Below are positions 8,805 to 17,425 of a stretch of DNA of 64,000 bases, piece after piece. The stretch comes from a bacterium. GTDB lineage: Bacteria; CAIWAD01. Below the pieces are notes generated by a model. That model ran no database searches and was not told the origin of the DNA. It saw nothing but the letters and a program-made list of their open reading frames with translations. The position numbers and the translations under genes were made by a program. The stretch lies in assembly GCA_030429345.1 (NCBI GenBank), contig JAUIFJ010000006.1, positions 62,001 to 126,000 of the forward strand, read 5' to 3'. Each line of letters opens with the position of its first letter. The first letter of the stretch is position 1.

Positions 8805-9680
8805 TCACGCGGCAGGGTATTCCGCCGCCAGGCCTGCATCGACCCCGGGCCATTCCCCGTCCCAGTAGTCCTCCAGCCGGGAAAGATCCATGCGCAGGTC
8901 CCTGGGCAGGGGGACAGGCAGCTCCACATCATCCTGGGAACCGGGCCGCAGGAGGCCGGGGTCCAGGTCCAGGCGCTCGAAGAGCCGCCTGGCGAAGGCC
9001 TCGCGGCTCAGGCCCTCGCGTCCGCCGACATTTGTCACACCGCCCAGCGGGATTTCCAGCAGGCGCTCGATGAGCGCTTCCAGCTGGCTCACGGCCAGCA
9101 TGTTGCGAAGGTTGTCGTGGAACACGGGCACCGGCCCGCCGGCCTGTGCCCGGTCGATCAGCCAGCGGCTGAAACTGTTGCCCTGCGAAAGGGGCTCGCC
9201 GTAGAGCAGGCTCAGCCGCAGCACCTCGGCCTCCGGCAATGCCTGCAGGACGGCCTGCTCGCTGGCCAGCTTGGAAGCGCCATAGGCATTGGCCGGCGCC
9301 GTCCGGCTGTGCTCGCCGCGCAGGGGGCCTTCCCCGGGGTAGACCGTGTCACTCGAACAGTGGACCAGCCTGCGGTCGCGGCGCCGGCACCAGGCGGCGA
9401 TCGCCGCCGGGGCGTCTACATTCAAAAGCCGCGCCCCCTTCGGCTCGCGGGCGAATTCGGCCGGCCGGGCCTCGGCGGCGCAATGGATCACGGCTTCGGG
9501 CTGCACCTCTTCCAGCAGGGCGGGAATGGCGTCCGTGTCACGCAGGTCCAGGCGGCGGGAGTCGATGTCGAGTTTGCAAGGGGAGGTGTGGACCAGGGCG
9601 CAGAGTTCGTGCTTTTCCGCCCAGGCGCGGCAGAGCCGGCCGCCGAGCAGGCCGCCGGCGCCCGTGACCAGCAGGCGCAT
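8805..9680 (-). CDS. NAD(P)-dependent epimerase/reductase of RmlD type (sugar-nucleotide SDR)
   Basis: 291 residues with the N-terminal Rossmann motif TGAGGLLGGRL (TGxxGxxG). The extended-SDR catalytic set is Ser in VHCSSDTVYPGEG and YxxxK in AYGASKLASEQ. The size, the DVIH-like VIHCAAEA and the RLSLLYG segment fit dTDP-4-dehydrorhamnose reductase (RmlD) or a close relative acting on nucleotide sugars. No other rml genes are adjacent, so the precise substrate is uncertain. Its start shares one base with the stop of the upstream gene (TGATG), suggesting coupled translation with the envelope cluster. Confidence 0.8.
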   Translation of the reverse strand: MRLLVTGAGGLLGGRLCRAWAEKHELCALVHTSPCKLDIDSRRLDLRDTDAIPALLEEVQPEAVIHCAAEARPAEFAREPKGARLLNVDAPAAIAAWCRRRDRRLVHCSSDTVYPGEGPLRGEHSRTAPANAYGASKLASEQAVLQALPEAEVLRLSLLYGEPLSQGNSFSRWLIDRAQAGGPVPVFHDNLRNMLAVSQLEALIERLLEIPLGGVTNVGGREGLSREAFARRLFERLDLDPGLLRPGSQDDVELPVPLPRDLRMDLSRLEDYWDGEWPGVDAGLAAEYPAA

Positions 9681-10393
9681 CAGCGCAGGGCCAGGGCCAG
9701 GCCGACGCGGCCTTCCCCGACGGTGACTTCCAGGGCTTCGGCGTTCAGGCGCCCGGCCAGCTTCATGGCATGGATGCCCGAGACGATGTGATTCAACAGG
9801 ATGCCGCCGCCGACAGCCAGCAGCTGGGAATAGCCGTCCTCGGAAAGAGCGCGCGTGTTCCGGTAGTGCGCGCGGTGGTCGATGCTGTCCCAGTCCCAGT
9901 CGTCGGCCGGGTCCAGGTAGCGATCCTGCGACCGATTGGCGCGCAGCATGGCCTCGTTGTACTCGGCGCGGTTGTCGTACTTGCTGATGTCCACCCAGTA
10001 GTCGCTGTTGCGGCTGTGTTCCCGCACGCCGGCATGGCGCTGCGCCAGGGCCACGTACTCGTCGCGCTTGGCCTCGGCGTAGCTGTAGATCATGTAGCCG
10101 CCGGCCAGCAGGCCCAGCTCAATGACGAACTGCATGCGGCCCTTTTCCCACTGCTCCATGTGGGCCTGGCCCCAGCCGGGAACGACCATCGATCGCAGGA
10201 AGGCGCCGCCCGGGGACCACTTGTTCTCGGTGGTGTCCGCCTCGGCCAGGATCTCTTCGCGCTCGCGCTGCTTCTCGCGGTCGAAGGAGAAGGCCTCCAC
10301 GGTCTTCGGAGCGGACAGCGTCCCCAGCAACAAGGCCAGGGCCAGGAGAAGCGGCGCTCCCTGAGGGGTCGGGATCGACCGGTATCGGTTCAT
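9680..10393 (-). CDS. DUF5683-like membrane/envelope protein
   Basis: 237 residues with an N-terminal hydrophobic signal segment (GAPLLLALALLLGTLSAP). A central GGAFLRSMVVPGWGQAHMEQWEKG motif (PGWGQ, then a helix) is typical of DUF5683 proteins, which often sit beside PorV or other envelope genes in FCB-group bacteria. Two further hydrophobic stretches follow (LGLLAGGYMIYSY and LLAVGGGILLNHIVSGI). Function is unknown. The ATG at 10393 has GGAGAGG upstream and is preferred over the in-frame ATG at 10405. It follows a protein of similar layout at 10413. Confidence 0.65.
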   Translation of the reverse strand: MNRYRSIPTPQGAPLLLALALLLGTLSAPKTVEAFSFDREKQREREEILAEADTTENKWSPGGAFLRSMVVPGWGQAHMEQWEKGRMQFVIELGLLAGGYMIYSYAEAKRDEYVALAQRHAGVREHSRNSDYWVDISKYDNRAEYNEAMLRANRSQDRYLDPADDWDWDSIDHRAHYRNTRALSEDGYSQLLAVGGGILLNHIVSGIHAMKLAGRLNAEALEVTVGEGRVGLALALR

Positions 10394-10412
10394 CTGCCTC
10401 TCCATCGTTGTG

Positions 10413-11261
10413 CTACAGCCCCCAGCTGATCTTGAAGGTGTTGACCCAGGCCGCCTCGCCGGTGCGGATCGGGCGCACGCCCAGGTCGAAACGGCTCTGG
10501 CCGCGCTGTCTCACCATGAAGGTCTCCAGGAAAGAGACCGCGTGGTTCGCCATCAGCAGGCCGACCCAGGCGTCGGCTTCCTTGAGCTTGTCGTTGGAGG
10601 CCGTGCGCATGTCCTGGTAGGTCTGGCTCATGGGCGAGAAATAGGTCACGCTCCAGCCCGTGTCCGCGCCGTAGTCCTCCCAGCCGCGCTGGTACTGGGC
10701 GTACTTGCCGATCATCTCGTAATACTGCTGCGTACGCACCAGGGTCCAATTGGCCTCATCCAGCCACCACTCGTACTGTTCAAACCCCAGGCCGTTCTGG
10801 AAGGCAATCGGCAGCACATGGCTGCCGCTGCCGTTCTCGAAGACGGCGGGGTCGGCGTTCCAGTCCTCCTCGTAGGCGAACTCGCCGCGCGCGTTGCGCG
10901 TCGTCAGGTAGCGTATCACATCCCAGTTGCTGTCGGCGTAGGCGCGGAAGTCCGCGTCCAGGTTCTCCCCTTCCTTTTGCGCGCTGGAGCGCATGGCGAA
11001 GGCCAGGATCTCGATGCCGGCGAAAATGCCGGCGCGCACCCAGTCCCCGCGGCGGGCCTGGTTGTAGCCCGGCAACAGCAGGCCCTGCAGCAGGGCTGTG
11101 CGCTCCTGGGCCGCCTCCTCGTTGCGCCATTCGAAGGCCAGCGGCGCCGGGCCCGCGTCGCGCGCCAGTTCCTGCAGCCGCGCGAGCGTGTCCCCGCCGG
11201 GCAGGTCACGGGCCAGGGCGAGAGCCGGCAGGAGCAGGGGCAGAAGCAGGAGTCGCATCAT
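10413..11261 (-). CDS. Envelope protein with DUF5683-like layout, function unknown
   Basis: 282 residues with a signal peptide (MMRLLLLPLLLPALALA). Residues about 50-90 contain LLQGLLLPGYNQARRGDWVRAGIF, which parallels the PGWGQ-helix of the next gene, so the two may be distant paralogues. The remainder is rich in aromatic residues and has no motif I recognise. The methionine pair at 11261/11258 gives two possible starts. It sits 11 bases after the large protease/barrel gene and is part of the same run of envelope genes. Confidence 0.6.
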   Translation of the reverse strand: MMRLLLLPLLLPALALARDLPGGDTLARLQELARDAGPAPLAFEWRNEEAAQERTALLQGLLLPGYNQARRGDWVRAGIFAGIEILAFAMRSSAQKEGENLDADFRAYADSNWDVIRYLTTRNARGEFAYEEDWNADPAVFENGSGSHVLPIAFQNGLGFEQYEWWLDEANWTLVRTQQYYEMIGKYAQYQRGWEDYGADTGWSVTYFSPMSQTYQDMRTASNDKLKEADAWVGLLMANHAVSFLETFMVRQRGQSRFDLGVRPIRTGEAAWVNTFKISWGL

Positions 11262-11272
11262 GTGATCCACTT

Positions 11273-14200
11273 TCAGAAGACGTCGAAATCGAAGAGCAGG
11301 GTGGCATACCAGCGCCATTCCTTGCCGTATTCGCGGTCGGGGCTGTTCTGGTCCAGCTTGGGAACGGGGAAACTGTCCAGGCCGTAGGCCGATCCAAGGC
11401 TGAAGGCCGTCGGGAAGACATTCCAGCTGTCCATGGCCATGCGCAGCTCGAAGCCCGCCTCGCGCTTCCAGTCCACATTGTCCAGGCTGCCGACCCAGGC
11501 GTCACCGAATCCGGCGAAGAGCCGGCCGTAGAGGCGCTTGAAGTACAGATGCCCCAGGCGCAAACCTGTTCGCTCGATGATCGGGAATCCCAGCAGGCCG
11601 CGCATGGCCAGGCGCCGCGTGCCGCCCAGGCTGTAGTACGAATAGCCGCGCATGCCGGCCAGGCCGCCGGCATAGGTATAGAAGAAGTCGTCGACCGTGT
11701 TGTCACTCAGCCAACCGGCCTCGCCCTCGAAGCCCCAGCCGATGGAGCGCTGCCAGGGGAAAGTCCAGATACGGCCGAAGTCGGCCTCCGCCTCGACGAA
11801 GTTGTAGAGGTCGTAGACCTCGTCCAGGCTGCCGGCCGGGGTGACCTCGAACTGGCGAATGAACTTGTGGCTGTTCCAGTTGCCGTCCAGCCTCAGCCAC
11901 AGGCGGTTGCGCGGATTGATGTAGTTGTCCACGCTGCGGCCCATGTTGACGTCCAGGTTCCAGGCGGCGCGCAGGCTGCGGCCGACGAAATAGTCGTAGG
12001 TGAAGGTCTGCGCGCTGCCGAAATCCAGGTGCGTGTTGTAGCGGCTGAGCACGCCGGCCACCTCGAGGGTCGTCACATCGTTGAGGCGGCGCCGCAGGCC
12101 CGCATCCACCTCGAGCAGGTTGAAACGGTAGTCGACGCTGCTCTTGTCGTAAACCGGCGCGCCCTGCTCGTCCTCGCCGATGATCACCTGCACGTCGTCG
12201 AAGCGCCGGCTCTCGTCGCGGTTGATCAGGAAGAGCTGCGCGAAGAGACGATTGCGCCGCCAGTCGGCCTCGACGCTGGCGTATCCGTCCAGGTTCGTGA
12301 TCCGCGCCGCGGCCAGGCCAGCCGTAAGCTGCAGGCTCTCCATGAGGTCCGTGTTGATCAGGAAGAAGCCCGGCTTGACCTCGCCGCCGTCGATCATCAG
12401 GCGCGGCACGAAGAAGCTCTTCTCGAAGATCAGCCCCTGGCGCCGGCTTTCGCGCGGCTGCGGCCGGCTGTCGTCGATGTCCACCTGCGGAATGATCGCC
12501 GCGTAGTCCTGGATGTATACGCCGCGCTCCATGGAGAGGGCGCGGGGCGAGGCCAGCTCCTGCAGGCGGAAACCGCGGTCCTCGTAGCTGGCGAAGTAGA
12601 GGCTGTCGCCCGCCGCCTCCGGCGTGAAGGCGCCGCCGATCACGTTGCTCAGCTGTTCCACGCTGCCGCTGGCGAGTTCCATGCGGTAGACATTGAAGAT
12701 GCCCGTCCGGTCCTGGGTGTAGTACAGCCATTCGCCGTCGGGCGAGAGGCTGGGATAGCGCTCGTCGAAGGCCGTCGCCAGCAGGGGCGTGTGGGAGCCC
12801 GTCGCGACATCGATGCGGATGATGTCGCGGTTGTCGAAGCGCGCCAGGCCGGCGACCAGGCTCCTGCCGTCCGGAGCGAAACGCGGCTGGAAGACCTGGC
12901 TGCCGTAGGGCCAGTCGCCCAGCGGCTCCCAGTCCAGGAAGGGCAGCTTCTTGCGCTGGCGCTTCTTCAGCTCCTTGTAGGCCGCGCCGTCCAGGACCTC
13001 GTCCGTCAGCTCCAGGCGCGCCAGGGTCCGGCTGCCGCCGCTGTTGCGCACCGCCACCAGGGTGCGTCCGTCCGGCGAAAGGGCCGGCTGGCCCAGGCGC
13101 TGGTGCCGGGTCAGCGGGCGGGTCAGCTCCTCCTCCACGTAGTGGATGAAAAGGTCGTTCAGGTGGCGTCCGTTCCTGTCGGCCTTGCTGCGCTTGCAGA
13201 CGATGACGAAACGGCCCTCGGGGTCGATGTCGAAGGCGCCGCGCACGCCGCCGAGGATCTTCTTGCGCTCGCGGCTCTGGCGATCGAAGCGCCAGAGGCT
13301 GGTCAGGCCCAGGTACTCGCCGTCGCCGTTGCTCAGGTAGTACACGAAGCGGCCGTCGCGCGTGGCGCGCGGATACATGTTGTTGGTCGGGCCCAGTTCG
13401 TCCGCCGGGCGATCCGTGTCCGGATGCATGGCCTGGCAGCAGAACCGATGAATGCCGGAAGGCGGCCCCTTCAGTTCCCAGGAACCCTCGCGGCGGTGTC
13501 CGTCGCCCTGCTCGACGCCTTCAAGGTCGGAGACGCGCACGCCCTCGACGAGATTGGCGCGCACTCCGGTCAGCAGGCTGTCGTAGCGCGCCTCGACTTC
13601 TGTGCGCCACTCGTGAAACAGGACCTTGCCGGAGGTGCCGAGGGCATCCTTCATCGCCCGGTCCATCGAGATGCGTGTCGGACGCGCCAGCTCCTCGCTG
13701 ATCGTGCGGAAGCAGTCCTCGCCATAGCGCTCGCGCAGCCAGGAGCAGAAGTGGAAGCCCATGTTGTAGACGCTCTCGCCGCCGACCGTGTTCTTGTCGA
13801 AGGCCTCCATCTCGTGCCAGTCGTAGAGCGCCCCGTGGATCACGCGGTCGCGCAGCACCATGTCGCGCTGGCTGTCCAGCCAGTCGTAGTTCAGCCCCTT
13901 GAGCATCGACTGCGCCGTGCCTTCGGCGAACCACAAGGGCACCAGCGTGCCCGGGTAGGGATAGCTGGCGATGCGGTTGGGAAAGCCGTAGAGCACGTCC
14001 TCGCGTTTTTCCTCTTCGTAATCCATCAGCTGGATGTAGGCCGCGGGCATGCGGCGGCTGAACTTGCGCGAGGCGCCGAGCTGGATGATGTGGATGAACT
14101 CGTGCGTCAAGACATTGCGCAGCCAGTTGTGCTGGCCGCGCAGGTCGAAGTCCAGGCTCGTGGCCCAGATGACGATCTTGTTGTTGTAGTAGTAGGCGCC

Positions 14201-14482
14201 GCCGTTGGAGTAGTCGTCCGTGTCCTTGAAGACGATGTGGACCTTGGTGTCGGGAACATAGTCGTAGAGCTCCGTCACCGGGTCCCAGATGTCCTCCATC
14301 ACCTCGCAGACCACCTCGGCGAGCTGCTCCTCTCCCTGGTGGAAGTGGACGTCGACGTGTTCCAGCTCGATGGTGCGCCACTCGAGCTCGGGGTGCGGAT
14401 AGGGCACGGGCTGGGCCTGTGTCACAGCCATCGGGAAGGCGAGGGCGAGCAGGAGCGCCAGCAGGGCGGGAAGGGCCTTCAT
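11273..14482 (-). CDS. HExxH metalloprotease fused to beta-propeller and outer-membrane barrel
   Basis: 1069 residues. After the signal peptide (1-23) comes a gluzincin-type domain with HEFIH at 127-131 and WFAEG at 184-188, giving two His and a third Glu ligand for zinc as in the peptidase MA-like family. Residues about 330-680 contain repeated DGR/SPDG strands ([42 protein letters not shown]) typical of a TolB-like propeller. The last ~400 residues read as alternating-strand barrel sequence and end in an aromatic residue (FDFDVF), as outer-membrane proteins do. The predicted picture is a surface- or periplasm-facing protease tethered by its own barrel. The ATG overlaps the preceding stop (ATGA). 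Confidence 0.75.
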   Translation of the reverse strand: MKALPALLALLLALAFPMAVTQAQPVPYPHPELEWRTIELEHVDVHFHQGEEQLAEVVCEVMEDIWDPVTELYDYVPDTKVHIVFKDTDDYSNGGAYYYNNKIVIWATSLDFDLRGQHNWLRNVLTHEFIHIIQLGASRKFSRRMPAAYIQLMDYEEEKREDVLYGFPNRIASYPYPGTLVPLWFAEGTAQSMLKGLNYDWLDSQRDMVLRDRVIHGALYDWHEMEAFDKNTVGGESVYNMGFHFCSWLRERYGEDCFRTISEELARPTRISMDRAMKDALGTSGKVLFHEWRTEVEARYDSLLTGVRANLVEGVRVSDLEGVEQGDGHRREGSWELKGPPSGIHRFCCQAMHPDTDRPADELGPTNNMYPRATRDGRFVYYLSNGDGEYLGLTSLWRFDRQSRERKKILGGVRGAFDIDPEGRFVIVCKRSKADRNGRHLNDLFIHYVEEELTRPLTRHQRLGQPALSPDGRTLVAVRNSGGSRTLARLELTDEVLDGAAYKELKKRQRKKLPFLDWEPLGDWPYGSQVFQPRFAPDGRSLVAGLARFDNRDIIRIDVATGSHTPLLATAFDERYPSLSPDGEWLYYTQDRTGIFNVYRMELASGSVEQLSNVIGGAFTPEAAGDSLYFASYEDRGFRLQELASPRALSMERGVYIQDYAAIIPQVDIDDSRPQPRESRRQGLIFEKSFFVPRLMIDGGEVKPGFFLINTDLMESLQLTAGLAAARITNLDGYASVEADWRRNRLFAQLFLINRDESRRFDDVQVIIGEDEQGAPVYDKSSVDYRFNLLEVDAGLRRRLNDVTTLEVAGVLSRYNTHLDFGSAQTFTYDYFVGRSLRAAWNLDVNMGRSVDNYINPRNRLWLRLDGNWNSHKFIRQFEVTPAGSLDEVYDLYNFVEAEADFGRIWTFPWQRSIGWGFEGEAGWLSDNTVDDFFYTYAGGLAGMRGYSYYSLGGTRRLAMRGLLGFPIIERTGLRLGHLYFKRLYGRLFAGFGDAWVGSLDNVDWKREAGFELRMAMDSWNVFPTAFSLGSAYGLDSFPVPKLDQNSPDREYGKEWRWYATLLFDFDVF

Positions 14483-17415
14483 CGCAGCACCGCCAGCTTC
14501 AGGGTCGTGGTCTTCGCGCTGCCGTTGTCGGGCAGGACCTCGACGGCGCAGAAGTAGCCGCCGTTGCTCAGGGGAGCCGTGCTCCAGCGCAGGTCGTTGT
14601 ATCCGGGGTCTTCCACCCGTTCCTCCAGGCTCATTCTCAGGTCGCCGGCCATGTCGTATACACGCATCCGTACCTCGCCCGGCGCCTCCATCCAGACACG
14701 CAGGTTGGCTTCCCCCTCCGCGGGATTGGGCCAGACATAGACCGGGTTCTGTTCCTGCTCGCGGCGCAGTTCGGTGCTGAAGAGCCCGGAGCCGGAGGCG
14801 ACCGCCTCCCCGTTGGCCGTTCCCCGCGGATGCGTCCAGACCAGCCCTTCCGGCGCTCCGCTGCGTGCGACAAGCAGACCTTCGCTGTCGACCGCAAGGA
14901 AGAGACCGCCTGCGGATCCGTCCTGGCTGAGGCCCGCGTCCGGCAGGCAGACCAGCTCCGTGCCCAGGTCGGGAAGTCCGCGGGGCCAGAGTTCGCGCAT
15001 GCCCCCGTCGGGGTCCAGCTTCCAGACGGCATTGTCCATGAGCAGGCAGAGCGCCTCGCCGTCGTTGCCCAGCCAGCTGCCGCTGTAGACGGCTTCGACC
15101 CGCGTGAAGCGCGCCGGGCTGCGGGCGATCTCGGCGCCGTTGTCGTTGTATACGCGCAGGCTGCCATCGTAGGCCAGCACCAGCACTTCCAGCGCCTCGT
15201 CCTCTCCGGCCTGGATCGGCCAGGCGCCCTCGATGTTCAGCTCGACCCGGCTTTCCAGCATGTCGCCGCGGAAGACGCGGTAGCCGTGGTCATCGCGGAT
15301 CAGCACGCGCCCTTCCTCCCCCATGCCGACCAGGTGGCTGTTCGGGTTGAGGTTCAGGCCGCGGTAGACATCGTCGACGATCAGGGCCAGGCTTTCCCCG
15401 TCGAAGCGGCTGCTCGTCACCTGCACCGCGGCACCGGCGGGGGCCAGTTCGGACAGGTCGCCGCTGACCAGGTCGTAGCTCCAGGTGACTCCGCCCGATT
15501 GGATCACGGCGCGGCCGCCGGCCTGGAAGAAGAGTACGCTGTCAATGGGCGCCGGCTGCCGCTCTGCGGCCAGGACCAGGCCGCCCTCCTGCAGGCCGAA
15601 GCCCTGCAGGCGGCTGCCGCGGTGGGCCCAGAGCATGGTGTCGGGATCCGTCTGCAGCCAGAGGCCGCGCAGACTGTCGCTCTGCGCCAGGGGCAGCGGA
15701 GTCGGGAAGCCGTCGCCGCGGATCGCGGCTTCCGGCGCGTGCTCGCCCAGCCAGCGACCATAGAGGCGCCCGTCCTCGTGGCGGGCGGCGAGCAGGGCCA
15801 GGCCCGGGGACCAGGAAAAGGCCTGCAGGCGCGCCTCTTCCCCGGGGGGAAGCATGGGCAGGCCGTCGGCCGCGTGGCGGAAGTCGAAGCTCAGGTCGAA
15901 ATAGAGGCTGTCCAGGTGACGAGGCTCGTCCTCGCTTCCACGCGGGCTCAGGCCGGAGATGCGCACTCCGCTGTAGACGCCGTCGTTGCGGCGGCTGTCG
16001 GGCACGCTTTCGCTGCTGAAAGCCACCGTGTCCAGGTGGGTGTTGATGCGCAGGAATTCGTTGTTGCGGAAGTACCAGGGGTCCTGGCTGCCGCCCAGGC
16101 GGACCGGACGGCGCGAATCCAGCAGGGTGTAGGGCTGGCCGATGTCCTGGACGCCGTCCCCTTCCTCCAGGTCCACGCCGATGAACTCGTAGCCGCCCAG
16201 CGGATCCGGCAGGTCGTTGACGGCATTGCGTGTCACATAGTCGGGAGTCGTGCGCCGCTCGTCCACGTGCCAGATCAGCAGGCCGCTGCCCGGCAGGTCG
16301 AAGTCGAAATTCTCCGCCTCGACCAGCACGCCGGTTGTATCCCCGGGAAAGCTCACCTCGTAGTTGCGGTCGAGCCAGGCCTCGCGGCCCTGGCGATCGC
16401 TGGCCACCACCAGGGTGTCCCCCGCCAGGGTACGGCGGCGGTACTCGAGCAGCAGGTACTCGTGAGGCCCCATCGGCACCTTGTAGATGCGCGGCTGGCC
16501 GTTCTCGTGGCCCAGGGGTGCGATGCGCACGCCCGTCGTATCCCGATCGAGCACGACCGCCTCGTCCCAGCCCATCTGCAGACGGCTCCATGCGCTGGGC
16601 ATGGCCGGCAGCAGGCCGAAGAAGTTGGCGCTGCCCTGGTCCATCAGGCCCCATTTGCCGATCACGCTGGAGCCGTCTTCTCCATTGTAGAGATTGGGCA
16701 GGTTCAGCACGTGGGCGAACTGCAGCACCATGGTGCCGGCCAGGCCCTGCTGGAAACCTTCGTGGTTTTCGCTTTCCGGCAGCAGCAGGCCGTTGGTGAT
16801 CTCGGTCTGCACGCCGCCGTCGAAATCGTCCACCAGCAGGGCCTCGCCCTCCAGGTCGAAGGGACTGATCCAGGCCGAAGGAATGTCATGGGGAGTGGAG
16901 TCCTCGCCGAAGTCCTGCCCCACTCCGGCATGGAAGACGATGAAGGCCTCGAAACGGCTGAAATCCAGGGCGGGATCGGCGTCGGCGGCGGCCCAGCAGT
17001 CGCGGAAGAGCTGGATCAACTGGGCGTTGGTGGTCTCGCGGTCCTTGTTCCAGTTGTACTGCCACATCTTTTTCGGCAGGCGGTAGGCCGCCTGCGCCGC
17101 GGGCGGCCAGACCTCGGCCTGGATCTCCAGCTCGCCGCGGGACACGCGGTGGTAGTAGTTCCGCAGGAAGAGCAGCTGATCCTCGAAGTAGGCCTTGTCG
17201 TGGGGCAGGGGATCGATGGCCCAGGCTTCGTCGAATTGGAAAGCGCTTTCGAAGCTGCCGTCGCCCGTGGTCGTCTCCAGGGTGTCCGGCTGGAAGTCGA
17301 CACGAATGGCGAGGGTCGGCAGATCACGGGCCAGCGCCGCCCGCGGCCCCGGGCTCAGAAGCAAGCCCAGGGCCAGCGGCATGGCAACGCCGAAGGCGCG
17401 CGCAGGGAAATGCAT
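14479..17415 (-). CDS. M6-like secreted protein with degenerate active site and C-terminal sorting-type domain
   Basis: 978 residues with a signal peptide. Residues 60-265 follow the M6 (immune inhibitor A) layout: FHAGVGQD, a region aligned to HEFGHxLGLPDLYD, and IGKWGLMDQGS, which matches the GxWxLMxxGS motif. The catalytic motif itself reads LQFAHVLNLPNLYN (231-244): the first His and the Glu are Leu and Gln, so peptidase activity is doubtful. The middle part is propeller-like. The last ~85 residues (VYVWPNPAEGEANLRV... SNGGYFCAVEV) form a FlgD-Ig/type-A sorting-like domain, suggesting export to the surface. The ATG at 17415 was chosen over 17508 because it starts the signal peptide. Confidence 0.75.
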   Translation of the reverse strand: MHFPARAFGVAMPLALGLLLSPGPRAALARDLPTLAIRVDFQPDTLETTTGDGSFESAFQFDEAWAIDPLPHDKAYFEDQLLFLRNYYHRVSRGELEIQAEVWPPAAQAAYRLPKKMWQYNWNKDRETTNAQLIQLFRDCWAAADADPALDFSRFEAFIVFHAGVGQDFGEDSTPHDIPSAWISPFDLEGEALLVDDFDGGVQTEITNGLLLPESENHEGFQQGLAGTMVLQFAHVLNLPNLYNGEDGSSVIGKWGLMDQGSANFFGLLPAMPSAWSRLQMGWDEAVVLDRDTTGVRIAPLGHENGQPRIYKVPMGPHEYLLLEYRRRTLAGDTLVVASDRQGREAWLDRNYEVSFPGDTTGVLVEAENFDFDLPGSGLLIWHVDERRTTPDYVTRNAVNDLPDPLGGYEFIGVDLEEGDGVQDIGQPYTLLDSRRPVRLGGSQDPWYFRNNEFLRINTHLDTVAFSSESVPDSRRNDGVYSGVRISGLSPRGSEDEPRHLDSLYFDLSFDFRHAADGLPMLPPGEEARLQAFSWSPGLALLAARHEDGRLYGRWLGEHAPEAAIRGDGFPTPLPLAQSDSLRGLWLQTDPDTMLWAHRGSRLQGFGLQEGGLVLAAERQPAPIDSVLFFQAGGRAVIQSGGVTWSYDLVSGDLSELAPAGAAVQVTSSRFDGESLALIVDDVYRGLNLNPNSHLVGMGEEGRVLIRDDHGYRVFRGDMLESRVELNIEGAWPIQAGEDEALEVLVLAYDGSLRVYNDNGAEIARSPARFTRVEAVYSGSWLGNDGEALCLLMDNAVWKLDPDGGMRELWPRGLPDLGTELVCLPDAGLSQDGSAGGLFLAVDSEGLLVARSGAPEGLVWTHPRGTANGEAVASGSGLFSTELRREQEQNPVYVWPNPAEGEANLRVWMEAPGEVRMRVYDMAGDLRMSLEERVEDPGYNDLRWSTAPLSNGGYFCAVEVLPDNGSAKTTTLKLAVLR

Positions 17416-17425
17416 CCAGTAGGTC

